From assembly GCF_014926585.1 (NCBI RefSeq), contig NZ_CP045422.1, positions 3,316,001 through 3,380,000 of the forward strand: a DNA stretch of 64,000 bases, given 5' to 3'. Positions 51,096 through 61,480 of the stretch are shown piece by piece. Both the position numbers and the translations under genes were made by a program. Below the pieces are notes generated by a model that did not search any database, was not told where the DNA came from, and worked only from the letters and a program-made list of their open reading frames with translations. Every line of letters begins with the position of its first letter. Within the stretch, counting starts at the first letter, position 1. The stretch comes from Devosia beringensis. GTDB taxonomy: Bacteria; Pseudomonadota; Alphaproteobacteria; Rhizobiales; Devosiaceae.

Positions 51096-51878
51096 ATGCT
51101 GGACACCAGAACACCTCTCGTGGAAATGAATGACATTTCCATATCCTTCGGCGGGATCCGTGCCGTGGACCATGCCTCCATCGACCTGTTTCCGGGCGAA
51201 GTGGTGGGGCTGTTGGGCCACAATGGCGCGGGTAAGTCGACGCTGATCAAGATTCTGTCGGGCGCCTATCGGCGCGATGCCGGCTCTATCCGCATCAATG
51301 GCGAGGATGCGACAATCAACAATCCGCGCGATGCCAAGGGCTACGGCATCGAGACGATCTACCAGCAGCTGGCCGTGGCCGACAATGTCGATGCCGCCGC
51401 CAATCTGTTCCTGGGGCGCGAACTCACCACAGCGATCGGCACGCTGGACGATGCGGCCATGGAGTCCAAGGCGCGCGAGGTAATGGGGCGGCTGAACCCC
51501 AACTTCCACCGCTTCAAGGAGCCGGTAAAGGCCCTGTCGGGTGGCCAGCGGCAATCGGTGGCGATCGCCCGGGCGATCCTGTTCAATGCCCGTATCCTGA
51601 TCATGGACGAGCCGACGGCGGCGCTGGGGCCGCAGGAGACCACCCAGGTGGGCGACCTGATCAAGCAGCTCAAATCCGATGGTATCGGCATTTTCCTGAT
51701 CAGCCACGACATCCATGACGTGTTTGACCTGGCCGACCGGGTGGTGGTGATGAAAAACGGGCAGGTGGTGGGTAGCGCCCGCACCAGCGATGTCACCAAG
51801 GACGAAGTGCTGGGCATGATCATCCTGGGCAAGGTACCGCCTGGTGCCACGCCAGGGCCGGGAGCCATTCCGGGCTGA
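51096..51878 (+). CDS. Sugar ABC transporter ATPase, single domain
   Basis: 260 residues from the ATG at 51096 (AGGAG 8 nt upstream; a GTG one codon earlier is possible). Walker [10 protein letters not shown], signature [15 protein letters not shown], Walker [14 protein letters not shown], switch LISHDIHDV. It has one nucleotide-binding domain, whereas XylG/RbsA-type proteins carry two fused (about 500 residues). FrcA of rhizobial fructose importers is a known single-domain case, so the complex probably uses a homodimer. Substrate xylose, fructose or a similar sugar. Confidence 0.87.
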   Translation: MLDTRTPLVEMNDISISFGGIRAVDHASIDLFPGEVVGLLGHNGAGKSTLIKILSGAYRRDAGSIRINGEDATINNPRDAKGYGIETIYQQLAVADNVDAAANLFLGRELTTAIGTLDDAAMESKAREVMGRLNPNFHRFKEPVKALSGGQRQSVAIARAILFNARILIMDEPTAALGPQETTQVGDLIKQLKSDGIGIFLISHDIHDVFDLADRVVVMKNGQVVGSARTSDVTKDEVLGMIILGKVPPGATPGPGAIPG

Positions 51879-51923
51879 CCGCGTTAGGGTGAGGTCCGCA
51901 AGTGCCGTCACCCCTTGGTTCAC

Positions 51924-52619
51924 ATGTCAGCGCCCAAACAACCGCCAGCTTCATCTTCCCCGTCGGTGCTCGACCGGATCATGCCGCGGCACGCGCCGCT
52001 CTATTTCGGGCTCGCTATCGGGGGGCTCGCCTTTGCGATTTCGATGTTTGTGACCCCGAAATTCGCGGTTTCGATTGGCGCCAACGCCCTGTTCGTCGCC
52101 TATCTGGCGCTGGCGGCGATCAAGCTGCCGCGTCTCAGCGCCGACTATCTCAAGCATCATGCCCGCGACGAGGATACACCCTCAGGCGGGATCTTCCTCA
52201 TTGTCTTCATCGTGGTGCTGGCCTCGGTGGTGTCGCTGTTCCTGGCGCTCAATGGCGAGAAGCCCGATCCCGCCGAAATGGTGCTCAGCGTGAGCTCGGT
52301 GCTGCTGGGCTGGTTCACCGTGCAGGCGGTGGGTGCCTCGCACTATGCCTATGAGTATTATCAGGCACCCGAAGCGAGTGGCGACAAGAAGCAGGACATT
52401 GTGGGTGGGCTGGAGTTTCCGGGTGAGGAAGAACCCGACGGCACGGCCTTCGTGTATTTTTCCTACACCGTAGGCACGTCCGTGGCGACGTCAGACACCA
52501 AGGCGACCTCCAATGCCATGCGCCGCCGGCTGACCTATCACCTGGTCTTCTCCCATCTTTACAACACCATCATTCTCGCCGCCGCCGTGAACGTGATGAT
52601 GGCGGGGGGCGGCGGCTAG
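51924..52619 (+). CDS. DUF1345 membrane protein
   Basis: 231 residues from the ATG at 51924 (a TTG three codons earlier also fits). Four to five hydrophobic segments (about 25-45, 50-65, 95-115, 120-140, 205-228). The C-terminal stretch [20 protein letters not shown] and [20 protein letters not shown] matches DUF1345. No function is known for the family. The gene is oriented like its neighbours but not obviously linked to them. Confidence 0.8.
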   Translation: MSAPKQPPASSSPSVLDRIMPRHAPLYFGLAIGGLAFAISMFVTPKFAVSIGANALFVAYLALAAIKLPRLSADYLKHHARDEDTPSGGIFLIVFIVVLASVVSLFLALNGEKPDPAEMVLSVSSVLLGWFTVQAVGASHYAYEYYQAPEASGDKKQDIVGGLEFPGEEEPDGTAFVYFSYTVGTSVATSDTKATSNAMRRRLTYHLVFSHLYNTIILAAAVNVMMAGGGG

Positions 52620-52690
52620 GCTTGTCGGGTTGCCGCTCGGCGCCCCGCATGCCAAAGCTTGGCCACTTAGTGCCAAGGAGAATCTCGCTC

Positions 52691-53818
52691 ATGAAAACCC
52701 GCGCCGCCGTTGCCTTTGAAGCCGGCAAGCCCCTCGAAATCGTCGAGCTCGATCTCGACGGCCCCAAGGCCGGCGAAGTGCTGATCGAGATCAAGGCCAC
52801 CGGCATCTGCCATACTGACGATTTTACCTTGTCCGGCGCCGATCCCGAAGGGCTGTTCCCCGCCGTGCTGGGCCATGAGGGCGCGGGCGTCGTCATGGAG
52901 GTCGGCCCGGGCGTCACCAGTCTGAAAGTGGGTGACCACGTCATTCCGCTCTACACCCCTGAATGCCGGGAATGCTATTCCTGCCGCTCGGGCAAGACCA
53001 ACCTGTGCACCGCCATCCGCGCCACGCAGGGGCAGGGGCTGATGCCCGACGGCACCTCGCGCTTCTCGCTCAAGGGCAAGCCCATTTTCCACTATATGGG
53101 CTGTTCCACCTTCTCGAACTTCACCGTGCTGCCCGAGATCGCCGTGGCCAAGATCGATGCCGCCGCTGCCTTCGACAAGGTCTGCTATGTCGGCTGCGGC
53201 GTCACCACTGGCGTGGGCGCGGTGATCAATACCGCCAAGGTCGAGATCGGCGCCACGGCGGTGGTGTTCGGCCTGGGCGGCATTGGGCTCAACGTCATCC
53301 AGGGGCTGCGGCTGGCCGGTGCCGATATGATCATCGGCGTCGATCTCAACAATGACAAGAAGGCCTGGGGCGAGCGCTTCGGCATGACTCACTTCGTCAA
53401 TCCCAAGGAAATCGAGGGCGATATCGTCCCTTATCTGGTCAACCTGACCAAGCGCCGCGGCGATCTCATCGGCGGCGCCGACTACACCTTCGACTGCACC
53501 GGTAACACCACGGTTATGCGTCAGGCGCTCGAAGCCAGCCATCGCGGCTGGGGCAAGTCGGTGGTGATCGGCGTGGCCGGAGCCGGCCAGGAGATCGCCA
53601 CGCGCCCCTTCCAGCTGGTGACCGGCCGGACCTGGATGGGCACGGCCTTTGGCGGCGCCAAGGGGCGCACCGATGTGCCAAAAATTGTCGACTGGTATAT
53701 GAACGGCAAGATCGAGATCGATCCGATGATCACCCACACGCTGCGGCTGGAAGACATCAACAAGGGTTTTGAGCTGATGCGCGCCGGCGAAAGCATTCGC
53801 AGCGTCGTGGTCTACTAA
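52691..53818 (+). CDS. frmA: S-(hydroxymethyl)glutathione dehydrogenase (class III ADH)
   Basis: 375 residues from the ATG at 52691 (CCAAGGAGA upstream). Catalytic zinc ligands are in [12 protein letters not shown] and GHEGAGVV, the four structural-zinc cysteines in [15 protein letters not shown], and the NAD site in [15 protein letters not shown]. It oxidises S-hydroxymethylglutathione to S-formylglutathione, the main formaldehyde detoxification route, and can reduce S-nitrosoglutathione. The usual partner S-formylglutathione hydrolase (frmB) is not adjacent; yaiI follows after 10 bp. Confidence 0.93.
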   Translation: MKTRAAVAFEAGKPLEIVELDLDGPKAGEVLIEIKATGICHTDDFTLSGADPEGLFPAVLGHEGAGVVMEVGPGVTSLKVGDHVIPLYTPECRECYSCRSGKTNLCTAIRATQGQGLMPDGTSRFSLKGKPIFHYMGCSTFSNFTVLPEIAVAKIDAAAAFDKVCYVGCGVTTGVGAVINTAKVEIGATAVVFGLGGIGLNVIQGLRLAGADMIIGVDLNNDKKAWGERFGMTHFVNPKEIEGDIVPYLVNLTKRRGDLIGGADYTFDCTGNTTVMRQALEASHRGWGKSVVIGVAGAGQEIATRPFQLVTGRTWMGTAFGGAKGRTDVPKIVDWYMNGKIEIDPMITHTLRLEDINKGFELMRAGESIRSVVVY

Positions 53819-53828
53819 GGACAGATAG

Positions 53829-54287
53829 GTGGCGCAGCCGACCATCTTCGTCGATGCGGACGCCTGTCCGGTCAAAGCCGAGGCCATGCGCGTGGCCGAG
53901 CGGCTGGGACTCGTCATTACCCTGGTAAGCAATGGCGGCGTGCGGCCATCGCGCGATCCGATGGTCAAAATCGTGGTGGTGGCGGCGGGCGCCGACGCTG
54001 CCGATGACTGGATCGTTGAACAGGCGGTAGCCAATGATATCGTGCTCACGGCCGATATCCCGCTGGCCAGCCGCGCCATCGACAAGGGCTGCCATGTGCT
54101 GGGTTTTACCGGCAAGCCGTTCACGCCGGCCTCCATTGGCATGGCGCTGGCGATGCGGGCACTCAACCAGCACCTGCGCGAGACCGGGGAAAGCAAGGGC
54201 TACAATGCCGGCTTTACCCCGGCCGACCGCTCGGCCTTTCTGAGTGCGCTCGATACGCTGGGGCGCAAGGCGAAAGCGAGCGCCTGA
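53829..54287 (+). CDS. yaiI: YaiI/YqxD (UPF0178) family protein
   Basis: 152 residues from a GTG at 53829, with AAGGA about 8 nt upstream. It opens with TIFVDADACPVKAEAMRVAE, and GADAADDWIVEQAVANDIVL, TADIPLASRAIDKGCHVLGF and LNQHLRETGE are the conserved blocks. The fold is PIN-like with acidic residues suggesting a nuclease, but no activity is established. Short spacing to frmA (10 bp) suggests co-transcription. Confidence 0.9.
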   Translation: MAQPTIFVDADACPVKAEAMRVAERLGLVITLVSNGGVRPSRDPMVKIVVVAAGADAADDWIVEQAVANDIVLTADIPLASRAIDKGCHVLGFTGKPFTPASIGMALAMRALNQHLRETGESKGYNAGFTPADRSAFLSALDTLGRKAKASA

Positions 54288-54455
54288 GCCTATCGGGCAG
54301 GAAAGTGATGGCAGGGGCTCAGTGTCGTACCCGCACAGTTACGGATGATCGGTGTCTCACCGGCGCCTTCACAACTGAGGAAATCGTGCCGCCCTGGGTG
54401 TGAGCCTGCGGCCAGTGCGACTATGGTCGCGCCAGCCCAACTACAAAGAAGCTTC

Positions 54456-56756
<2,301 letters not shown>

Positions 56757-56917
56757 GCACGCGACGATATGGCCGGTCTCGGGAGGCGGCGTGCTGGCAG
56801 CGGCGCCGGCCCTTGCCGCCCTGGCAGGCGCCAGGGGAGGGAGGTTGTCCCGGATCGATCTGGCGGCACGAGGCGCTGCGCCCTTGACTTCAGGGAGCCA
56901 GGCTGGCTTGTTGCGCC

Positions 56918-57112
56918 ATGTTGAAGGTTCCTTCGCGGCCTGCCGGCCAAAGGGGATTAAAAGGGAACACGGTGCGACGTACCCATCAGGGCGCAAAACC
57001 GTGGCTGCCCCCGCAACTGTAAGCGGTGAGTTCTGCTGGAATCGCCACTGATCCCAAGGGATCGGGAAGGCCCAGACAGCGCATAGACCCGTGAGCCAGG
57101 AGACCTGCCATC
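56918..57112 (+). promoter_or_regulatory. Cobalamin (B12) riboswitch
   Basis: It contains the ordered conserved parts: GTTGAAGGTTCC at the 5' end, AAAAGGGAACACGGTG, the B12 box GGCTGCCCCCGCAACTGTAA (57003-57022), GCCACTG, GGGAAGG and the closing GAGCCAGGAGACCTGCC. Adenosyl- or other cobalamins would repress the importer genes that start 295 bp downstream. The gap (57113-57407) may hold the expression platform; it includes a possible CGCCTG/CAGGCG stem around 57199-57247. Confidence 0.95.
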
Positions 57113-57407
57113 AACTTGTCTTCAACCCGGCCGGGGTGTGCCGCGGAGAACGATGATGGCGCATGACGACTTCACTGCTGGTCTATGCCTGATGGGTTCG
57201 CCTGGTCTGCCCCGCCTGTTAGCAGGGGGTTCCAGTGGGACAGGCGCGTCCATGCCACCACGATAGTTGCATCAGACAGCTTGGCCGATCGGCACAGCGC
57301 CAGCCTGTGGCCCAGATTTCACGTTGCAGATCAAAGATACGTAATGTAATAACATCACATTCGACGCGGCATTCGCGACGCGTGCTCAATCGTCTGCGGA
57401 GCCTGGC

Positions 57408-58211
57408 ATGATCGCACTGCAACCTGCCGTCCCTGCGCGGCCCGCCGGCCTCAATGTGGACCAGCTGAGCTGGGGCCCGAGCCCGCAGCGGGCCATCATT
57501 TCGGGACTGCATTTTTCCGTGCAGCCGGGGCAGATGCTGGCCGTGGTCGGCCCCAATGGCGCGGGCAAATCCAGCCTTCTGCGCTGTCTTTACCGCTACC
57601 ACCGGCCCACCGCAGGAATGGTGCGGCTTGACGGCGAGGACCTCTGGGCGCTCCGGCCCAAGGCTGTGGCGCGGCGGATCGCCACCGTGCTGCAGGAGCC
57701 GGCCAGTGACTTCGGGCTGACCGTGGCCGAAATCGTCGCCCTGGGGCTGGCGCCGCATCAGGGCCCTTTTGCCAGCGCCGATGAACAGCCGGTGCTTGAG
57801 GCGCTGGCTCTGCTCGATCTGACATCCCTGGCGCCGCGCAACTTTGCCAGCCTGTCGGGCGGCGAGAAGCAGCGCGTGCTGATCGCCCGCGCGCTGGTGC
57901 AAAAGCCCGACCTGCTGATCCTGGATGAACCGACCAACCACCTCGATATCCGCCACCAGCTCGAAGTGCTGGCCCTGCTGGCTGCCCTGCCGGCCACGGT
58001 CGTGGTGTCGCTGCACGATCTGGCCCTGGCATCCGCCCATGCGGATCAGGTTCTGGTGCTCGACCAGGGTCAGCAGGTCGATATCGGCCGTCCGCTGGAC
58101 GTGCTGACCCCAGCGGCGATCGACAGGACCTTTGGGGTATCCACTACCATCGACAGTCATCCCGCCACCGGCCGTCCTCGCTTTTCTTTTCACCTTCCCC
58201 TCAAAGCCTAA
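57408..58211 (+). CDS. btuD: Corrinoid ABC transporter ATPase
   Basis: 267 residues of the FepC/BtuD type: Walker A GPNGAGKSS, LQEPASDFGLTVAEIVALG, signature LSGGEKQRVLIARAL, Walker B LLILDEPTNHLD and switch VSLHDLALA. It is the first gene after the cobalamin riboswitch, so cobalamin or a precursor is the best substrate guess; by sequence alone iron-siderophore transport would also fit. The gene order ATPase, binding protein, permease is unusual. Confidence 0.82.
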   Translation: MIALQPAVPARPAGLNVDQLSWGPSPQRAIISGLHFSVQPGQMLAVVGPNGAGKSSLLRCLYRYHRPTAGMVRLDGEDLWALRPKAVARRIATVLQEPASDFGLTVAEIVALGLAPHQGPFASADEQPVLEALALLDLTSLAPRNFASLSGGEKQRVLIARALVQKPDLLILDEPTNHLDIRHQLEVLALLAALPATVVVSLHDLALASAHADQVLVLDQGQQVDIGRPLDVLTPAAIDRTFGVSTTIDSHPATGRPRFSFHLPLKA

Positions 58212-58222
58212 GGAGCTTCTAC

Positions 58223-59170
58223 GTGCGTTTCGTTCACACAATGCTGGCCACCGGCCTGCTCGTCGCCTCGGCGTCGGCAGCCCAAGCCTTTCCGGTCACC
58301 GTCAAGAGTTGCGACCGCGAGGTCACCTTCGCGGCGCCGCCGCAGCGCGCCGTCTCCAATGACGTCAACCTCACCGAAATGATGCTGGCGCTCGGCCTGA
58401 GCGACCGCATGGTGGGCTATACCGGCGTGTCGGCATGGAAGACGCTCGACGAAACCCTGCGCCAGGGCGTCGAGCAACTGCCCGAGCTGTCGCCCGACTA
58501 TCCAACCAAGGAAGTGCTGCTCGGCGCTGATGCCGATTTCTACTTTGCCGGCTGGAACTACGGCATGACGGTGGGTGGCGAGGTAACGCCGCAGACACTC
58601 GCCGCCTTCGACATCGCCGTCTACGAGCTCACCGAGAGCTGCATCCACATCATGGCCAAATCCAAGGCCTCGATGGACGATATGTATGTCGATCTGCTCA
58701 ATCTGGGCCGCATCTTTGGCGTCGAGGACCGCGCCCGTGCCCTGGTGGACGGCTACAGGCAGGAACTGGAGGCCTTCGCCGCCGCGCGTCCGGCGACCGC
58801 GGCGGCCCCGTCCGTCTTCGTCTATGACTCGGGGGAGGACATGCCCTTTACCGCCGGTCGCTATGCCATTCCCACGGCGCTGATCGAGGCAGCCGGCGGC
58901 CGCAATATCATGGACGATGTCGAGACCAGTTGGGTCGCGGTGGGCTGGGAGCCGGTCATCGAGCGCAATCCGGAGGTGATCGTGATCGTCAATTATGGGG
59001 ATGTGACAGCCGAGCAGAAGATTGCCTTCATGCAGAACAATCCTGCCTTCTCAGCCATTCCCGCGGTGCAGAACGATCGCTTCGTCGTGCTGGATTATGT
59101 CGAGGCGACGCCGGGCCCGCGCAATATCGCGGCCATCAAGCGGCTGTCCGCCGCCTTCTTTCCTTGCTGA
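58223..59170 (+). CDS. btuF: Corrinoid-binding periplasmic protein
   Basis: 315 residues from a GTG at 58223 with AAGGAG 7 nt upstream. Signal peptide MRFVHTMLATGLLVASASAA, then a helical-backbone (Peripla_BP_2) fold: VTFAAPPQRAVSNDVNLTEM, YPTKEVLLGADADFYFAGWN, ALIEAAGGRNIMDDV and RNPEVIVIVNYGD. The family binds cobalamin or ferric siderophores; the riboswitch points to corrinoids. Placed 11 bp after the ATPase gene. Confidence 0.8.
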   Translation: MRFVHTMLATGLLVASASAAQAFPVTVKSCDREVTFAAPPQRAVSNDVNLTEMMLALGLSDRMVGYTGVSAWKTLDETLRQGVEQLPELSPDYPTKEVLLGADADFYFAGWNYGMTVGGEVTPQTLAAFDIAVYELTESCIHIMAKSKASMDDMYVDLLNLGRIFGVEDRARALVDGYRQELEAFAAARPATAAAPSVFVYDSGEDMPFTAGRYAIPTALIEAAGGRNIMDDVETSWVAVGWEPVIERNPEVIVIVNYGDVTAEQKIAFMQNNPAFSAIPAVQNDRFVVLDYVEATPGPRNIAAIKRLSAAFFPC

Positions 59171-59220
59171 CCAGGGTGGCCGGCCCCCTGGGGTCGGCCT
59201 TTTTCCGAAGGCGACAGACT

Positions 59221-60285
59221 TTGAGCCACCACAATCTCGTTGCCGGTCCCCGGCATGCCATCCTGCATCACCTTCCCCTGCTGACAGCAGGGCTGGCCAT
59301 TGTCCTGGTTCTGGTAATGGTGGCCGGCGTCAGCGTCGGCGCCATTGCCATTCCGCTCGATACCGTCTGGGGCGTCATCGCCAGCCACCTGGCGCCCGGC
59401 AGTATGGATCCGACCTGGTCGGCCGGGCGGGACAATATCGTCTGGGAGGTGCGCTTGCCGCGCGTGGTGCTGGGCGCCACTGTCGGGGCCAGCCTGGCTC
59501 TGGTCGGCGCGGCTTTGCAGGCGGTGACGCGCAACCAGCTGGCCGATCCGCATCTGCTGGGCATTTCCTCGGGCGCCGCGCTCGGCGCCATCGTCGTGCT
59601 GCTGCATACCGGCATGTTTCTTGGCCTGGTGACCGTGCCGCTCTTCGCCTTTGCCGGCGCGCTGGCGACGACCGCCCTGGTGGTCGGTGTGGCCAGCTTT
59701 ACCGGTGCCACCAATGCCAGTCGCCTTGTCCTCACCGGTGTAGCGATTTCCTTTGTCGTGACCTCGCTGGGGAGCCTCGCCATCTTCCTGGGCGATCCGC
59801 GCGCTGCCCATACGGTGATCTTCTGGATGCTGGGCGGGCTTGGCCTGGCGCAATGGGCGCAGCTGCCCTATCCGCTGGCGGCCCTGGCGCTGTGCGGCGC
59901 CTATCTGGTGGTCAATGCCCGCAACCTCAATGCCATGACGCTGGGGGATGAATCGGCGACCACGTTGGGGCTGCCCGCGGGCCGCTTCCGCATGGTGGTC
60001 TTTATCGTCTGCGCGCTGCTGACCGGCGCCGCCGTGGCCTTTTCCGGCGTCATTTCCTTTGTCGGGCTGATGATCCCGCATCTGGTGCGGCTGGTCGTGG
60101 GCGGGGACTATCGCCGCGTACTGCCGCTCTCGGCGCTGAGCGGCGCCATCTTCCTCGTCCTCGCCGACATGCTGGCCCGCATCGTCATTCCGCCCCAGGA
60201 TGTGCCGCTGGGCATCATCACGGGCATCGTGGGCGGCATCTTCTTCCTGGCCCTGATGAAGCGCAACACCATGCCGGCGCAATAG
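59221..60285 (+). CDS. btuC: Corrinoid ABC transporter permease (FecCD/BtuC)
   Basis: 354 residues from a TTG at 59221, with GAAGG upstream; no ATG is suitably placed. About ten helices and FecCD landmarks: VRLPRVVLGATVGASLALVG, NQLADPHLLGISSGAALGAI, GDESATTLGLPAGRF (the L-loop contacting the ATPase) and SFVGLMIPHLVRLVVGGDYR. It dimerises to form the channel. Last gene of the riboswitch-controlled operon, convergent with the HlyD-type gene 9 bp away. Confidence 0.85.
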   Translation: MSHHNLVAGPRHAILHHLPLLTAGLAIVLVLVMVAGVSVGAIAIPLDTVWGVIASHLAPGSMDPTWSAGRDNIVWEVRLPRVVLGATVGASLALVGAALQAVTRNQLADPHLLGISSGAALGAIVVLLHTGMFLGLVTVPLFAFAGALATTALVVGVASFTGATNASRLVLTGVAISFVVTSLGSLAIFLGDPRAAHTVIFWMLGGLGLAQWAQLPYPLAALALCGAYLVVNARNLNAMTLGDESATTLGLPAGRFRMVVFIVCALLTGAAVAFSGVISFVGLMIPHLVRLVVGGDYRRVLPLSALSGAIFLVLADMLARIVIPPQDVPLGIITGIVGGIFFLALMKRNTMPAQ

Positions 60286-60294
60286 GCAGCGTCG

Positions 60295-61476
60295 CTATTG
60301 TTCCGCCACGACGCTGCCGCCATCGGCCAGGGTATCGCCGGGATGCATGATCACCGTCTCGCCTACGGCAAGGCCGTCTTTGACCTCGGCGCTTTCGCCA
60401 TTGCGCTGGCCCAGGCTCAAGGTCCGCAGCCGCGCCGTGCCGTCCTCGATGACAAAAACCGACCAGTCAGCATCGGTGCGGAACAGCGCGCCGAGGGGCA
60501 CCAGAACCACCTCTGCAGCCTCCCAGACCACGATCTGCGCGGTGACGCGGTAACCATGGCCGAGCCCGGTGCGGGTCTCGGGGCCATCGAGCAGGCGCAG
60601 CGTCACGCGCGTCCGCTGCTCATCGATACCCAGGGCACTGACCCTTGTGGTGGCGATCGGATCGATCTGGTCCACTTCCGCGCGAAACGGGGCACCGCCC
60701 CAATCCACAATACTGGCCCGGGCGCCCCGGACGATGCGCACGGCATCGCTGGAGAGCACGTCCACCTGGATTTCCAGCAGGTCGGGGTCGCCGATATCCA
60801 TCAGCGGCGCAGCGGCCTGCAGCACCTGTTCACTTTCAGAGAAGACGGCGAGCACCCGCCCGGTGACCGGCGCCATGACATTGACGCAGCAGGGACCGGC
60901 CGTGGGCGCGTCGCCCTGGATTAGTGCGGCCTGCGCACTTTGCAACTGCTGCCGGTGCATCTGCAGTGTCGCCTCGGCCGCGTCCATGGACTGCTGTGCG
61001 GTCTCGGCGGCGAGCCGCGCCCGCTGCAGCGCCTGCGTCGACACCAGACCGCGCTCCGAGAGCAAGATCGACCGTTCGAGGTCCTCTTGCGCGAAAGTGT
61101 CGGTGGCCCTGGCCTGGGCCAGGCCGGCTTCGGCCATGGTGACACCGGCGGCGGCAGCCTGAACAGCCGCTTCGGCAATGCGACGCGTCCGCTCGTCAAG
61201 AAGGCCTGGAGCGACCGGCTCCATGCTGGCCAGCGTCTGCCCCTGCGTCACGGCATCGCCGACATGCAGGCCAATGCGTTTCAGGCGACCCAGTATGGGT
61301 GCAGAAACATGGAATACCTCGCTGATGCGGCTGGTGCCATCTTCATCGACGGTGACCACCAGGCTGCCGGTGGCGATGCTGGCCGTCTCGACGCTGATGG
61401 GACGCGGCCACAGGGCCCAGGCCGCGGCGGCGACCAGCGAGAGGATTATGCACAGAGTCAGAAGGCGGCTCCACAT
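60295..61476 (-). CDS. HlyD-type periplasmic adaptor of an ABC exporter
   Basis: 393 residues. An N-terminal membrane anchor (LTLCIILSLVAAAAWALWP) precedes a barrel-sandwich hybrid region (LGRLKRIGLHVGDAVTQGQT) interrupted by a coiled-coil hairpin (about 90-190, many Ala, Glu and Gln), then beta-barrel and C-terminal domains (VGETVIMHPGDTLADGGSVV). It lies 4 bp after the FtsX-type permease gene, as in MacA-MacB pairs, and would link that permease to an outer-membrane TolC-type channel not found in the window. Confidence 0.87.
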   Translation of the reverse strand: MWSRLLTLCIILSLVAAAAWALWPRPISVETASIATGSLVVTVDEDGTSRISEVFHVSAPILGRLKRIGLHVGDAVTQGQTLASMEPVAPGLLDERTRRIAEAAVQAAAAGVTMAEAGLAQARATDTFAQEDLERSILLSERGLVSTQALQRARLAAETAQQSMDAAEATLQMHRQQLQSAQAALIQGDAPTAGPCCVNVMAPVTGRVLAVFSESEQVLQAAAPLMDIGDPDLLEIQVDVLSSDAVRIVRGARASIVDWGGAPFRAEVDQIDPIATTRVSALGIDEQRTRVTLRLLDGPETRTGLGHGYRVTAQIVVWEAAEVVLVPLGALFRTDADWSVFVIEDGTARLRTLSLGQRNGESAEVKDGLAVGETVIMHPGDTLADGGSVVAEQ

Positions 61477-61480
61477 TTGG

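Noticed and set aside
52667-54196. 509-codon minus-strand open frame opposite frmA and yaiI
   Set aside because: It spans two recognisable plus-strand genes and their junction, which a real gene would not normally do.
57153-57266. 37-codon frame between the cobalamin riboswitch and btuD
   Set aside because: No ribosome site and no hydrophobic or known pattern; more likely part of the leader RNA.
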